NCBI GenBank assembly: GCA_022376515.1 | Contig: WTXI01000348.1 | Span: forward strand, 1-35,871 | Source of the DNA: Lactifluus volemus | Lineage: Eukaryota; Basidiomycota; Agaricomycetes; Russulales; Russulaceae | Direction: 5' to 3' | Length of the DNA: 35,871 bases | In this document: in pieces, positions 1-11,501 of the stretch | Layout of the letters: each line of letters starts with the position of its first letter | Numbering within the stretch: position 1 is the stretch's first letter | Translations under genes and position numbers: made by a program | Notes under the pieces: model-generated | The model's database searches: none | What the model was told of the DNA's origin: nothing | What the model saw: only the letters and a program-made list of their open reading frames with translations

Positions 1-1988
1 GGGCTCTGGACAAGCGTAGACGTTTGCCTCCTGGTCCTCGTGGGCTCCCTTTCATCGGCAACGCCTTTGACTTGCCCAAGAGCTATGAGTGGCTGCACTG
101 GGCTAAACAGAAAGACCTCTATGGTACCGGACATTGTACATCTTCATGACGTCTATACCTCACGCAGACTTTAGGTCCAGTAAGCTCCGTATGCGTCATG
201 GGTCAACCTATCATCATCCTCAACTCCCTGACAGCCTGCCAAGATCTGCTCGAAAAACGCTCAGCAAATATTCTGGCCGGCCAGTTCTCCCATTTGCCGG
301 AGAGATGTAGGTTCATCGTGTGATTTTTCGTTTTGGATTCGTGTCTTACTATTTGATGCCTTTGTAAAGGATTGGCTGGAATTTACAGATGATTCTCAGT
401 CCCTATGGCGACCGTTTCCGTTCCATGCGCAAGCTCGTAGCCCGTCAGATTGGCACCAATGCTGGAGTTATGAAATTCCATCCTGTGCAGGAACTTGAGG
501 CGCGATACTTCCTCGCTCATGTGTGTGAACGCCCTGAGAATTTTCTCTCCGACATCCGCATGTACGTCCCAACCTGAAATGAATCGTCACAACTTTTCAG
601 CTCACACTTTCCCTCCAAAAGGTCAATCGCAGCCATTTTCTTGAAGATGTCATACGGGTACAACATTGAAAGAGACAAGCCTGACCCTCTCCTAACGGTC
701 ATTGACACCGCCGCAAATGAATTCTATGTTGCCACATCACCAGGCGCTTGGTTGGTTGACACATTCCCGTTTCGTAAGCCCTTTCCATATATTCCATCAC
801 ATTTGCGTTCCTGAAAGAGGTATTGAAGTACGACATATTCCTGCGTGGATGCCTGGTGCACGATTCAAGAAAATCGGTGCGCACTACCGACACACAAACC
901 TTGAACAAACCCATCGACCTCTGGAATGGGTGAAGCGCCGCCTAGTGAGTCCTCCGTCCCTCAGGTCACGTGACCGGGCACTGACCCGCCAAAAGCTCGA
1001 CAACACTGCCGTCCCATCTTTTACGTCCAGACTCTTAGAAAGTAACCTCAGCACTCTGGATGCGGAAGCTCTTCCCTTCGCGGCCACGTCTCTGTTTGGG
1101 GGTGGGACAGATACAGTAAGAGGCTTCCAGTTTATTACATCGCATGGAGAGAATTAAGACGAACATTGAAAATCATCAGGTAAACGCCATGATGAGCACG
1201 TTTGTGCTTGCAATGGTGCTATTCCCAGATATCCAGTCCAAGGCGCAGGAAGAAATCGATCGTGTTGTAGGTCCTAGTCGTTTACCGACCCACAACGACC
1301 GCGAGCACCTGCCCTACATTGCGGCATTATACAAGGAGCTGCTGCGATGGCACGTTATCGGGCCCATGGGTGATTCACGTGCTCAGAATTTATGGCACTT
1401 CTATTTGTTGAACGTTTGATTTTGCAGGGATTGCACACTCAACAACTGAAGACGACTGGTACGAGGATTATTTCATTCCCAAAGGTTCGCTAGTCATGCC
1501 CAACCTCTGGTGAGTTCCTTTTCATTGTGCTAGTACTCTTTTTCTGACCACTGGCGTTACAGGCTGATAGCGAACGATCCCGAGGTATACGAAGACCCCT
1601 CTGCCTTTCGCCCTGAGCGTTTCTTAGGGGCCAAAAGTGCCCTTGACCCGCATGAGTTCGTGTTTGGCTTTGGGCGACGCGCCTGTCCTGGACCAGCACT
1701 CGCAAGCGCTACTTCGTATGCCTATATTTCAGCATGTCTGGCCGCGCTCAACTTTGCGCCCGCGCCAGAGGGTGCGCCCAGTCCAGATTTTTTCTCAGGC
1801 ACAGTCAGGTGAGCAACTTGTACAAGCCGTCCTGGTTTGCCATCGCTAATCATTGCAATGTTTGCCTAATCGCTAACAGCCACCCTAAACCATTTAAATG
1901 CAAGATTACCCCTCGTTCGCCCAGTACACTCGAGATGATACGTGCAGTATACACGGACCACCCCATGGAACCGGCATCACCATTCTAA
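1..1988 (+). CDS. Cytochrome P450 monooxygenase, 5'-partial, with one internal frameshift
   Basis: This is a haem-thiolate monooxygenase of the basidiomycete multigene type often annotated as O-methylsterigmatocystin oxidoreductase-like; its substrate is unknown. The N-terminal membrane anchor lies outside the window. Visible landmarks in order are the proline hinge (LPPGPRGLPFIGN) at the left edge, an I-helix GGGTDT at about 1098-1115, the K-helix ExxR (KELLRW) near 1335, FRPERF near 1608, and the haem loop FGFGRRACPGPALA near 1669-1710. My exons are 3-123, 175-306, 370-561, 622-773, 829-944, 996-1115, 1180-1369, 1428-1509, 1563-1808 and 1880-1988. Nine GT-AG introns of 45-71 bp join in phase, apart from one lost base at about 268-272 in exon 2. 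Counting that base as present, 486 residues are visible. The gene is either a very young pseudogene or contains a sequence error. The family call is secure; the exact CYP family is not. Confidence 0.9.
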
Positions 1989-3546
1989 GTTGCGTGAGAG
2001 GTTCCCTATGCACCTTCATCCTTGTTATCACGCTAGCTGCAAGAAGTGTAGTATGCTGTTGTTACCTGGATCAGTTACGGTGCCCTTAGAGGTTTTGACC
2101 AAACTGTCTACTACATATGATCATTAAATTTACTACCGTCTGTGAACCCAGTACTCTAATGTTGCCTTTTTTAAGGGCATTCTGCTAAACCCAATTATCT
2201 GATTTCTTGATCAACGGAAACTGGTGTGCGATCCACGTCCAGCCCGGGTTTCATGTTCATGTTGGGAATCGTTCGATGCCGCAGTACCGTGACTAATTGC
2301 AAGAACGAAAGGCCAGAGGAGTTGCTCAATATCTTCAAGACTTCATCGATACGTACATCCCAAGTTGATCACGTACTAGTTGTTTGCACGCGGTGTGGTT
2401 TCCTATTCTCAGCTTGAGCCAATGACATTGATCGGGGGTGGACTGGGACTCGGAACACCCCGGGCCGAACTCGGTCCTAGTACTAGAGGGTTCTGGTAGG
2501 GACTGAAGGCTAGTGGCGATACCTCCAGAAGATACCCCAGAGTGGACTGTTTGACTTCATGAAGTCACTACTAGACCACACCCTCTCAGGCTATAACTCC
2601 ACTTGAATTTATGTGTTGCTGACACGTCCTTATTGGCCTCATCTTTTATTCTTCAGAGATACTATGGCTGATTATGATGTGCAACTGATTCATGATGTGC
2701 AAATCTCATATTTCTATACAACAACACCATTTAATGGCTCTGGGAAAATTATAGTAGCACTATTCAGTATATGACATTGTGCCTATCAAGTTGAAACAAT
2801 AAAATAGTTTGTGGTTATAAAATGAGAAGCAGGAAATGGTCAAAGTGACCCTATGGTAAGCAGTCCGGGTTGCTCGGAAACATATGCGCTGATCACAAAC
2901 CCCTAGGAACAGTTTATAAATCCAATATACATATCAATACCACCTCAGAAGTAAATTTCCGAAGGGTAGCGAAGGTGGAATTGTTGTGAAAATGAATGAT
3001 TTACACTTTTGTAGAACAGGACGTGACTCTGAAGTGACACATTAAAGCTCCGCTCAGGGCAGGGCATCGGCAATATCCGTTGACAGTCCTAGCATCGTTC
3101 ATTCAGCACCTCGCTTAACACAAATTCTCACATTCTGTCAAAGTGGAGACTGAAACTGGATGTGACCAGCGTTACAAAGATTTGCATATCACGAACTTTT
3201 GACACCTGGACCTCGGTCATTGTCCGAGAGCTCAACAACTTTGAATAAAAATATATAAAATTCACGAGCAGGTATAAAAGAGTAAAAATCACATAGGATT
3301 AAAATTTAAGAGTTCAAAGTGTGTTGTGGAAGGCTGTAGAAATTGAAAAGTGATTTATTTGCAGTTCCCGGCAGGTCATAGTATAGCTCAACAGAGTAGG
3401 GGGACAGTTCGAATCGTATGCCCCCAACCCAGCGGTCCTGCCAGTGCAAAGTTGTCTACTACTTGTTGCTCTCACGTTGCTCTGTTGTGCACATGACTAC
3501 ATTCAAGTTGAGCACCACTAAATGCACTGACTGTCTGCAGACACTA
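1989..3546. other. Gene-free stretch between the P450 and the glucosyltransferase 3' end
   Basis: About 1.5 kb between two convergent genes. I see no reading frame with family character, only ORFs under 70 codons. The 2650-3360 part is AT-rich. An AATAAA-like signal for the leftward gene is possible at 3354-3359 (read on the minus strand). The only structured item is the folded element at 3370-3442, listed separately. Confidence 0.6.
3370..3442 (+). other. Folded 73-nt element resembling but not matching a tRNA
   Basis: The ends are complementary (GGCAGG at 3370-3375 with CCTGCC at 3437-3442). An inner 5-bp stem GGGGG/CCCCC encloses a loop containing GTTCGAATC, and a TAGCTCAACAGAG word resembles a polymerase III A box. 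A tRNA would need the GTTCGAATC word in a T arm next to the acceptor stem, and here it sits in the central hairpin. It could be a scrambled tRNA relic, a structured UTR element of the leftward gene, or chance. Confidence 0.25.
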
Positions 3547-6500
3547 TCATAGTTCATCCCGCCCCGGACCTGGAGCTGACTCGACTTCACTTTCACGGCT
3601 TTCCTGCGCTTCTGTCGTGAAACGGCCAGATCCTACCATAGCCAGCTCATTCACGTCTGCAGCTGCAGCGCTGGCACGTATACGGCCCTCGTGGGCAAGC
3701 TTCCGTGTGAAGCGGGCGATCTCAGAATCGTACTGCTCCCATTCCGGGATTTGTCGAGCGCGGGCAAGCTTAGGCTCTTTCTGTGTTCATTAAACCAGCT
3801 TATTCAGTCTGAGCGTTCTCTATAAGGTTAGAGACGAACCGTCAGCGGATTTTGACAGAGGTCGATAGTCTTAGCGCGATGGAGCCTGTCCTTGCTACCT
3901 AAGACGAACGGTCAGGGTATGTACTTGACGCTGACCCCACGGTGCAACTTACACCATGTTTCACACTATAAGTAGTATAGGATTAGAGTGAGTGAGTGAA
4001 GCCCTCTTTGTTACATAATATGGCGTACCCATAACCAATCTTCGTGGAGGGAGTGCTGTGAAGTAGCTGAGGAACACAGAGCTGCGAAATTCTCGGCACT
4101 TACAATCGGGACGTGACCCTGAAGATTATTTGGAAGGTCTGCCAAATTGACAGTGTCATCGTGAGTTTCCGTTCTCCCGCCAACGTTAACACACCACACC
4201 TTGGTCTAGGTTGGCAAGCGAATTAGGGTCTGCTGAAAGTTGCTGATAGTGACTGCGCAGGATGTCCTACAAGGTAACTCTAGTTCGCCAAGCGAAACCC
4301 AGGAAAACGTGGATGACATACCCCCGCGGCCATTTGGCGGAACCGAATTAAGTCCACAACATATAGCGCGCTGTGACACCAGTCAGTGTCATGCAGAATC
4401 TCAACCTGTAAAGGCGTATCACCTAATGTGATAGGGCCGACCCCGCAGAAATTGTTCCCAGTATCCCGTTTTCCAGAACCGAAAGCCCTCCATTTCTTTA
4501 TTATCATCACCCATGGGGGTATAGCCATAAGGTGCACCATTTAGGTCGAGATCGATCAGCTCCTTCAAGTCCGTGCGAACAATCTGGTCAGCATCGACGA
4601 ATATGACTTTATCAAGGTCCATCGGGAATAACACGTCGAGGAAGAGGATCTTATATGCCCAGATGATTCGTTGCTTTTCTCGTTGCGGTCTTAACCACGT
4701 TGGCCATTTGTACGTAACAAGCTCATACTGGAAGCCGTATTCCTCAGAGAAGTTGGGAATGAATTCCTGACGAGGGAGTTCAGTAGCATCCTCATGGAGT
4801 ATCGGGTGAGAATCATACAAGAAATGACGGTGACAAGAAGTTCTCAATGAACCAGAATTTGACAGTATGTTTTGTGTTGCGTAGGACACTCAGAATCATG
4901 ATCGATGCGAATCTCTGGTATACGTGAGATGGTAGCCGTGTAGATCAAGCTAAATCATCTCACCTCATACAAAAGACCAGATGCAACGGTAAAGATGTTG
5001 ATCTCTGCATGTCGCGGTGTCAATTCCCGTGATCCCGCGTTGCGAATCGATTTCAAGGCCCATGAGATACTACATGAGGAAGTCACGAGTCTGCAAAGCC
5101 ACTTGAAGAAGTAAACCCACCGTGAAACGATTTTATTGACAGTCCCTCTAGGTTCTTCTTCTTGTACAGTCTCGAGAATATCCACGTACTCCTGACCCGG
5201 AAGACGTGCAAGACGAGGATACAGAGTTACACCGTCGAAACTAGTGACTGTGACTTCATTCCCGGCGTTGTCAACAGTAGAGCTCTGCCATCCTTCATTT
5301 TCATTACCGGCACTTTCCAGTTGGAAAACTTCACGCCCACGACCCTCCCGTATTTCGAGTTGATACACACCAGGAGTTGCTTTAAATTGGAGGTAGCCCA
5401 AGTTTTCCACGACGAGGGTATCATCGATTGGCTGGTCATGGCCCGGCGCAAGCTGCAGTTGCACGCCGCGCGGTGGAACATTTGTACCCGTTTCCCGGGC
5501 ATGACCTCCGATGATGAGATAGTCAAGCTCGTAAACTACTTCAACGCCACGTTGGCTTTCTTCGCCAGACAGGACACCGAGTTGAATGTTGTCCAAATCG
5601 TAAAGTGCTTCACGTGGGCGTACTAGCCAGGAAGATGGTTCATCAAGACCGAGGGTATAAATCGGTTCAGCCGGAAGGTCACGGAAAAACACTTGGGGAG
5701 GCAGCTCATGACTGAAATGTTTCTTTTCAGGAGGTGAATAGCAGTTCCAGGGGTGTCTGCTTACCCGGTCTCATCAAATGTGAGCGAGGGGATGAGATTG
5801 TAGCGGTAGAAACGCTTGAGTGGCACCTGTGACACGGTAAAGGAAGTGCATGGGCGTCAAAACGGGAAACGCACTTCCAAGTACGCCGATGGCTGCAAGT
5901 GAAATTCCACGGTAATAGTTGAAATGTGTGATAGCCACTATATAGGAAGAGTCCTCAGCGAGCGATGGCTGGTCATCAGGCTAGTTGATACCTCAAAAAG
6001 GCTGGTGTATCTTTGCGCCTGCTCACTCAGAGGATCAAGGATAACGGCAAAGTGGTGTAGGGCAGTCACGTTATTCCCGATCGTGAAGGAACTGTTAGAA
6101 AGCCGTAAGCATTGATCGATTCGCAGGAGTCTCGGACCACATACGTATATTGACTATCCATCAGCTTATAATTCTGATTCCTCGATACCGAGCCCTTATT
6201 GAAAATACCTGATTGGGACGCATCTTCAATTTGGAGAGCGGATAGGATGGAGGACGTCATCGACACGACATTGGCTGCGGTAGCTCTGTGACCAATTCTT
6301 AGCTAACGAAATTTCTGATTGGCACCACGGCTCACCGGTCGTAGCCGACGAAAGTCGGAACAGTACTTTCGAGCGCGGTTAATACAGGTTGGACACGCCT
6401 TGCCAATTCATAATCTTGGAGGGTTTGATAGTCCTCTGCGGTGAATTCCCCGGATGCAATCGGGCCAACGACCTGAAAACACGGGAGTTCAGGGCTATCG

Positions 6501-9500
6501 AAAATGATGGGCGAACAACGAAAGCCGCACTCGACCATTGATGATCAGTCCCGAAGCGCCAGGTGCGAGGTCCACCCTCTTGGCTACCAATTTGCTCGCC
6601 TCGACATACCGGCGGTAATCATCTTCATCAAGGTCTGCTAATATGATGTCGCCAGTGATTCTTTTCAGAGAAGGGATGCTTAGTAGAGTCTGTCGCTCTT
6701 GCTTGGACTCGCTGTAGTGGCCAATGATTTGGAGCAAATCATGCTCTGAAACTTCCGAGAGAAGATCGTTGTATATGAGATATGAAAACAACCAAGATAC
6801 GCTTGTGCGCAGTCCCGGGCCGTCGCTGGGTGACAATGGATTGTGAAGGAAGGTAAAACGAGAGCGTGCGGAGCCAGAGTTCTTGATAAGTAGTCAATTC
6901 AGATGAGGAGGAAAGAAGGATGCATCCGACGTACAATGAATGCAAGCGTAGCATGTATGACGCTCAGGCCGTCCTCCGCATTAAGATCAGCGATCACGTA
7001 GATAGACAGAGGCACTTCTTCAGACACTATAACGCCGTTGGCGAAAAAAAAAAGAGAAGTAGGGGCCATCTTACTAGGGTAGATGAACGAGGCGGGTGAG
7101 GTACGCAGGCCCGTTTCTTGATGCAAACGAGGAAGGTTGATCACACGGACACTAGCGCCATTTCCCGACGGAATAACGTGACGATTCCGTCTCTTCATCG
7201 TCGTGGGCAAATCAAAAAAGTGGTTCTTGATGTCATCTGCATCATCATCGGTAATCGCACCTGTATAGACCTGAGCGAAATATCCGTGAGAAAGAGTAGG
7301 CCATATAAGCAAGAACTGAGTTGTAAATTCACCTTCTCTTGGAAATACTGAAGTGCCTGTCCGATCCCTGACTGCAGTGAATTCAAGAAGTTCTATTCCG
7401 GCCTCGTAAGGCTTGACATTAGTATCCAAAGTCGTTGAACTTACGTTGTTGAGTGTGTAGTACTTTCCATTGATGAAGACGTGGCCACCGGGAGATGAAG
7501 CAATGGTCGTGCCAAGTCGCCGTGCGTATGCGGAAATTTTCGCTTCAAGCTCTTCCGAGGCGCTACCAACAACACTGTCGAAGCGCACCGCTTCCCCCCC
7601 CTCCTTGGTTTCTTCATTTTCTAGGAGTGCATCGTATTCTTCCTGGACACGAGACCAGTCGACCTCCTGCTTGGAACTGGATAGCACGTCAAGAATCTAA
7701 CAAGCCATGAATTGGAGATATGGTAAAAAATTGTAACTCTTACGGCACTGAAGAACCGCATCGTCGTTCGGCGCCCATAGTTCTGTCCAAGGTAGTAGAA
7801 CAACCTGGCCATCTTCATCCCCCCCTCGGTTTCAAGGATTGGTACGATACCGAAACGCACAGGAATCGAGCGATCGATCAGCATCGACAAAGTATCCGTG
7901 ATGAAGTGTAGGGTCGCCGGCTGTGCAAGATCGAATATAAAGATAACGTTGTACATGTTCCGACGAATGGTAGGCGCTTGACCGGGATACATAGGACGTA
8001 AGATCTTGTTCGGGTTAATTGGATGCAGAGATCAACGCGAGATGAGCCTGCTTACTGCGTGCAGAGATGGTTGCCAGCGTGCATAACTGAAACAGGTAAG
8101 AGAAGATTGGACTCAAAACAGAAGTCACCTTGCTTACCGGCTGTCTTTCTCGATGTCATTCCACCAAAAAATAAGTCCACCACCTTCTAGACGATCGCTA
8201 GCATCGAAAAGATCATCGACGACGCTATTGCTAGGCGAGAAAGTCCCGAGAGACGGATGCGTGATCAAGTCAAACACCTCACTGGGCTGCAGGTCAAGAG
8301 ACATCAAGGAAAGCATGAGAGCTCTTTCCCTGTGGACTAAACGGAGAAGACTTGAAGAGTCGAATCATAAAGCCAGGAATCAAAAGAGCGGCCAAAGGGA
8401 ATTACCTGTACGGGTTCATATCTTCTGCGGACACTGGTGCACCATTTAACCAGACTGCGTTTGCGCCAGGTTGTACCTTATGAGAATTTGAAGCAATTTC
8501 CTCTTCCAGGCCAGAATGTGGGACAACTCGACGAGAAAAGGAAGTTGCATATCTTGGAAAGTCTTGTACGAGCTGCTTTAGGGTTCGGAGCGGGGTCTCG
8601 GATTCACAGACGAGTTGAGTGGCAAGGATACCGATCTCTTGCATAAAATCAACATCACCGGTGGCGGCATAACACAGAAAGGTGAGATACTTACTAGCTA
8701 TCTCAACTGACGACAACGGCTCGCCGAGATCTAGCGTCGTGTTGAGGGGATACCGTTCCAACAGTGCGACAATGCGATCCAAGTCAGCCCGTTCATCAAC
8801 AGCGTGGACAACCTGGGTATCTTCCAATGCGGTGAAATCTACTGCATGTGGGATGAGACAATCGGAATGCATAATAGTCATGAAACATACAGCTTCTATG
8901 GGAATGTCTATCGTCGAGAGCGAGATAATCCATTTTTTTTAAGTCTAATGTGACACCGTAACCAGAAAGATGGGTTTTGTCCTTGGTTGATCCCTCGGGA
9001 GGGATAGGCCTGAAGATATATTGCACACTTGCCGCAGGGCCGCTGGACAACCGCAGGAGATATGAATGGAGTTCTCGAAAATTGGCAGATTGAAAAGAGG
9101 CGTAGAGGATGGCCGTCCGCGGTGGATTACTCGAGTAACGACCCGAAGGGGGATAGATATGATCGAAGGCAAGCACTTGAGGCTTTGGAAATGGATCCCT
9201 GTAAGGGTATGAGTGTCATGGCAGAGAGTATGAAGCTATCCGCTCACGGAAATGACGACGGCAACTCGCTTGGATCCAGGGTTTCTGGGCCCGTGAGGAG
9301 GATAAGTTTATCCACCTCGCAGACAACCTCTCCATACCAGTCCACCCACGAGCCGCATGTCCTCGTCTTCTCTGTCACATTCTGAACCCTTACTTTGTCC
9401 AAATAGTGTTGATAGAAAGCAACAATCTTTGGGGTTGCAGTGTGCAGACCAAGCTGAGCATGGACAGCTTCTATAGAGCCTGGTTTGGACAAATATCCTG

Positions 9501-9820
9501 CGGACAATGCAGTTTCAAATGCAAGTTGCTGTTGTGCCTCGGGCGACATTTTATCATCCGCAAGTGCATCGGGGCTAGTCAAAATGTCCAACATTGGGAA
9601 GAATGCCTCTGGTTCTTCCATCGAAATTGACTCGCTATAGTTTGTATTAGAAATAGAGAACATGCCTCCGTGTACACGGGACGCACATTAGTTCGAGAAG
9701 AAATGGTGGGGAAGGCCATGATGTGCGCATGGACACCCTGACTGGAGGAGTGGCGCATCGAGCACCCGACACGAGAATGGAAAAGACCAGACCAGTATGT
9801 AGGACATAATCTGGTCTCAT
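3547..9820 (-). CDS. UGGT1: UDP-glucose:glycoprotein glucosyltransferase (UGGT)
   Basis: This ER-lumen enzyme adds glucose back to N-glycans of misfolded glycoproteins so that calnexin rebinds them. I can splice 26 exons whose lengths sum to 4962 nt, 1653 residues plus stop, with no frame conflict. Translation from the ATG at 9820 gives a hydrophobic signal peptide (residues about 1-22, ending SGARC). The long thioredoxin-like and beta-sandwich region follows, including [30 protein letters not shown] and PPRGVQLQL. The C-terminal GT24 domain starts at INIFTVASG (about residue 1335) and contains the metal-binding DAD in [14 protein letters not shown] (about residues 1436-1438) and [12 protein letters not shown]. 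The protein ends in GRDEL, an HDEL-like retrieval signal. An in-frame ATG at 9844 would add eight residues. Exon 24 (3953-3965) is only 13 nt. Its upstream region has two CACGTG words. The call is essentially certain. Confidence 0.97.
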
Positions 9821-10104
9821 TCTATGAGAAAATCCGGTGGTCAAGAGCTGTTTCCTGCGGCAGAATGAGAGGTTTGCCTAAACGACGTTTCGAGCCACGT
9901 GGCAGGGCCACGTGAAACTGCAGCAACGGTCCCGTGATGGTGGGTATATGACAACCTAAGGGAGGCTCCTAAGTTACACTACCATCTTAGGTAGGTGCTG
10001 TCACCGCCTTCTTTCTCGTAACTGCGGACCAGGGTTGACAGAAATACCCCCAATGATACAACATAATTTTGAATAAGCCTTATCCTTGTATGCCCTCGAT
10101 CGAT
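9821..10104. promoter_or_regulatory. Upstream region of the UGGT gene with twin CACGTG boxes
   Basis: Two GCCACGTG words lie at 9894-9901 and 9907-9914, 13 bp apart and roughly 74-95 bp upstream of the leftward UGGT start. The first is part of the palindrome GCCACGTGGC (9894-9903). Unfolded-protein-response elements in fungi and animals contain an ACGTG core, and UGGT is a typical ER-chaperone-system gene, so a stress-response role is plausible. This is inference from position and sequence only; CACGTG is also bound by bHLH factors. Confidence 0.35.
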
Positions 10105-10640
10105 GGGCGTGGTCCGAGAAGGAAAGTCTAAGAGTCTTGGAACTACTGTCAGAGATTTCATCAAACATTGTGCGCCGGTTCGCCCAATTACCGCTATTCA
10201 GATATTTAGATCGAATACTCATCTTTCGTACTCGCTCGACATTGAAAAAGATACAGAAAATGGCTCGCGAACCGGTTGTCGCATACTCGCCTCTCGGCAA
10301 AAGCCTTCTGAGTGGCCAATTTGAATGTTTGCAGGCACTCGCGCTCCCTCTCTATTAACTCACACCCTGTTACTGTGACAGAGAGAGCCCGAGGGATTCA
10401 GCAGTTCGCGGCGCAACTGCTGGTCAGGGGACTCAGGTGGCTCTTGCCTGGCTCCTTGCGCGGGGCCATGACTCTTGTAGCATCGACATGCTTCTTGCTT
10501 CACATTGTTGACACAAGCTTTGTCTACAGAAGTCTAAGAACCTGGGCGCGCAGAAGTAACAGCTGTCCGCCGAAGAATTAACAAATGTTCGCTGTATCTC
10601 CGCGAGGGTCAGTTTCGATTCCACCTGAGTCGTACTGGCA
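10105..10640 (+). pseudogene. Aldo/keto reductase relic (C-terminal half)
   Basis: Pieces of an aldo/keto reductase can be read in order but in different frames. They are VREGKSKSLG then APVRPITAIQ (about 10110-10205), VVAYSPLGKSLLSGQ (about 10274-10320), TQVALAWLLARG (about 10430-10470) and NLGAQK, a stop, then LSAEELTNVR (about 10540-10595). The intact minus-strand gene at 14636-16007 has the corresponding blocks KEGKVKHIG, HPVAAIQVEYSP, YAYSPLGRGLLTG, ATLAWLLAQG, and NLGSLKIALSSDEVQEIR. The fragment has frameshifts, an internal stop, no N-terminal half with the catalytic Asp/Tyr/Lys/His residues, and no IPIPGT cofactor motif. It is a dead copy, in opposite orientation to the intact gene, with the polo kinase gene between them. 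Confidence 0.8.
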
Positions 10641-11501
10641 CCACTGTTTTTGCTGATACGTTCGCACCTTGAATTGGTACAACGGGCCGTATCTAGGATA
10701 TCGTCAAATCAATCCCTGATATGATTTCCAAGATTTCAGACGACGGGGGTATGGGTCTGAATGTGACATGGCTCTGAGATGTGTTTTATGGGAGAAAGTT
10801 AGAAACCGGCATTTGATTTAGGAAATGAACATCAAAGCTGCCCTAGTGCCTGAAGTTTGCGTTCAACGTTCAACGTTCAAACATTCAACATTCAATACGT
10901 TCAATGTTCAACACCTACATGATTCGCACATAGTAACTTAGTACATGAACAAATTTGTCATCACGGTTCACTGTGACGATCATACCTCCAATTAAAGACA
11001 GTAACTGTGCGACTGGTGCCAGTGCGCTGTACAGCAAATTACTTCAATTAATGATTCTTCTGACAAGTAGCCCAGCGTTCCACGCTCAGCACATTGTTCT
11101 GAATCGATGACCGTAACTCCATGCGTACGCCAATACGCCCCGCATCCCTCATATTACACCACTTTTGTATAATACAAAACGGTGTCAAAAATGAGTGGAT
11201 CGTAAAAACCCCTTTCAAAGAGAAGGAACCAAGATTCTCGTATGTATCGCTAGGCCGAAGTCACGTCATCGCGTTTGTGGCTTGGCTGTAGGAGGGTGAG
11301 ATGAAGGTAGGTGATAAAGCCGGTCGATATAATTGACATGAAACATGCAGATCGGAGAGGCCTATTAGATCGTAAATCATTGCGATGGAATGCATACAGT
11401 CCAATGTGGTGGGATGAAGAAGAAAAAAGAGAAAATGCGGGTTGATAGAACTCGAAGTGCTCATCCCGTTTCGGAGCAGGCGGCCAGGTCTGAGCAGCTT
11501 C
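10641..11501. other. Gene-free spacer with a short tandem repeat
   Basis: There is no credible reading frame. The stretch holds the GTTCAA-type repeat (10858-10912) and an 8-bp inverted repeat TTTTGTAT/ATACAAAA with a one-base spacer (11163-11179). It is the 3' flank of the leftward polo kinase gene. Confidence 0.6.
10858..10912. repeat. Imperfect tandem repeat of CGTTCAA / CATTCAA
   Basis: About seven copies of a 7-8 nt unit (CGTTCAA, CATTCAA, TGTTCAA variants) in tandem. The first copies are near identical and the later ones diverge. It looks like a small decaying microsatellite; no function is suggested. Confidence 0.8.

Noticed and set aside
3370..3442. A tRNA gene
   Set aside because: It has the right length and paired ends, but the T-loop-like word is in the central hairpin and no T arm precedes the 3' acceptor strand.
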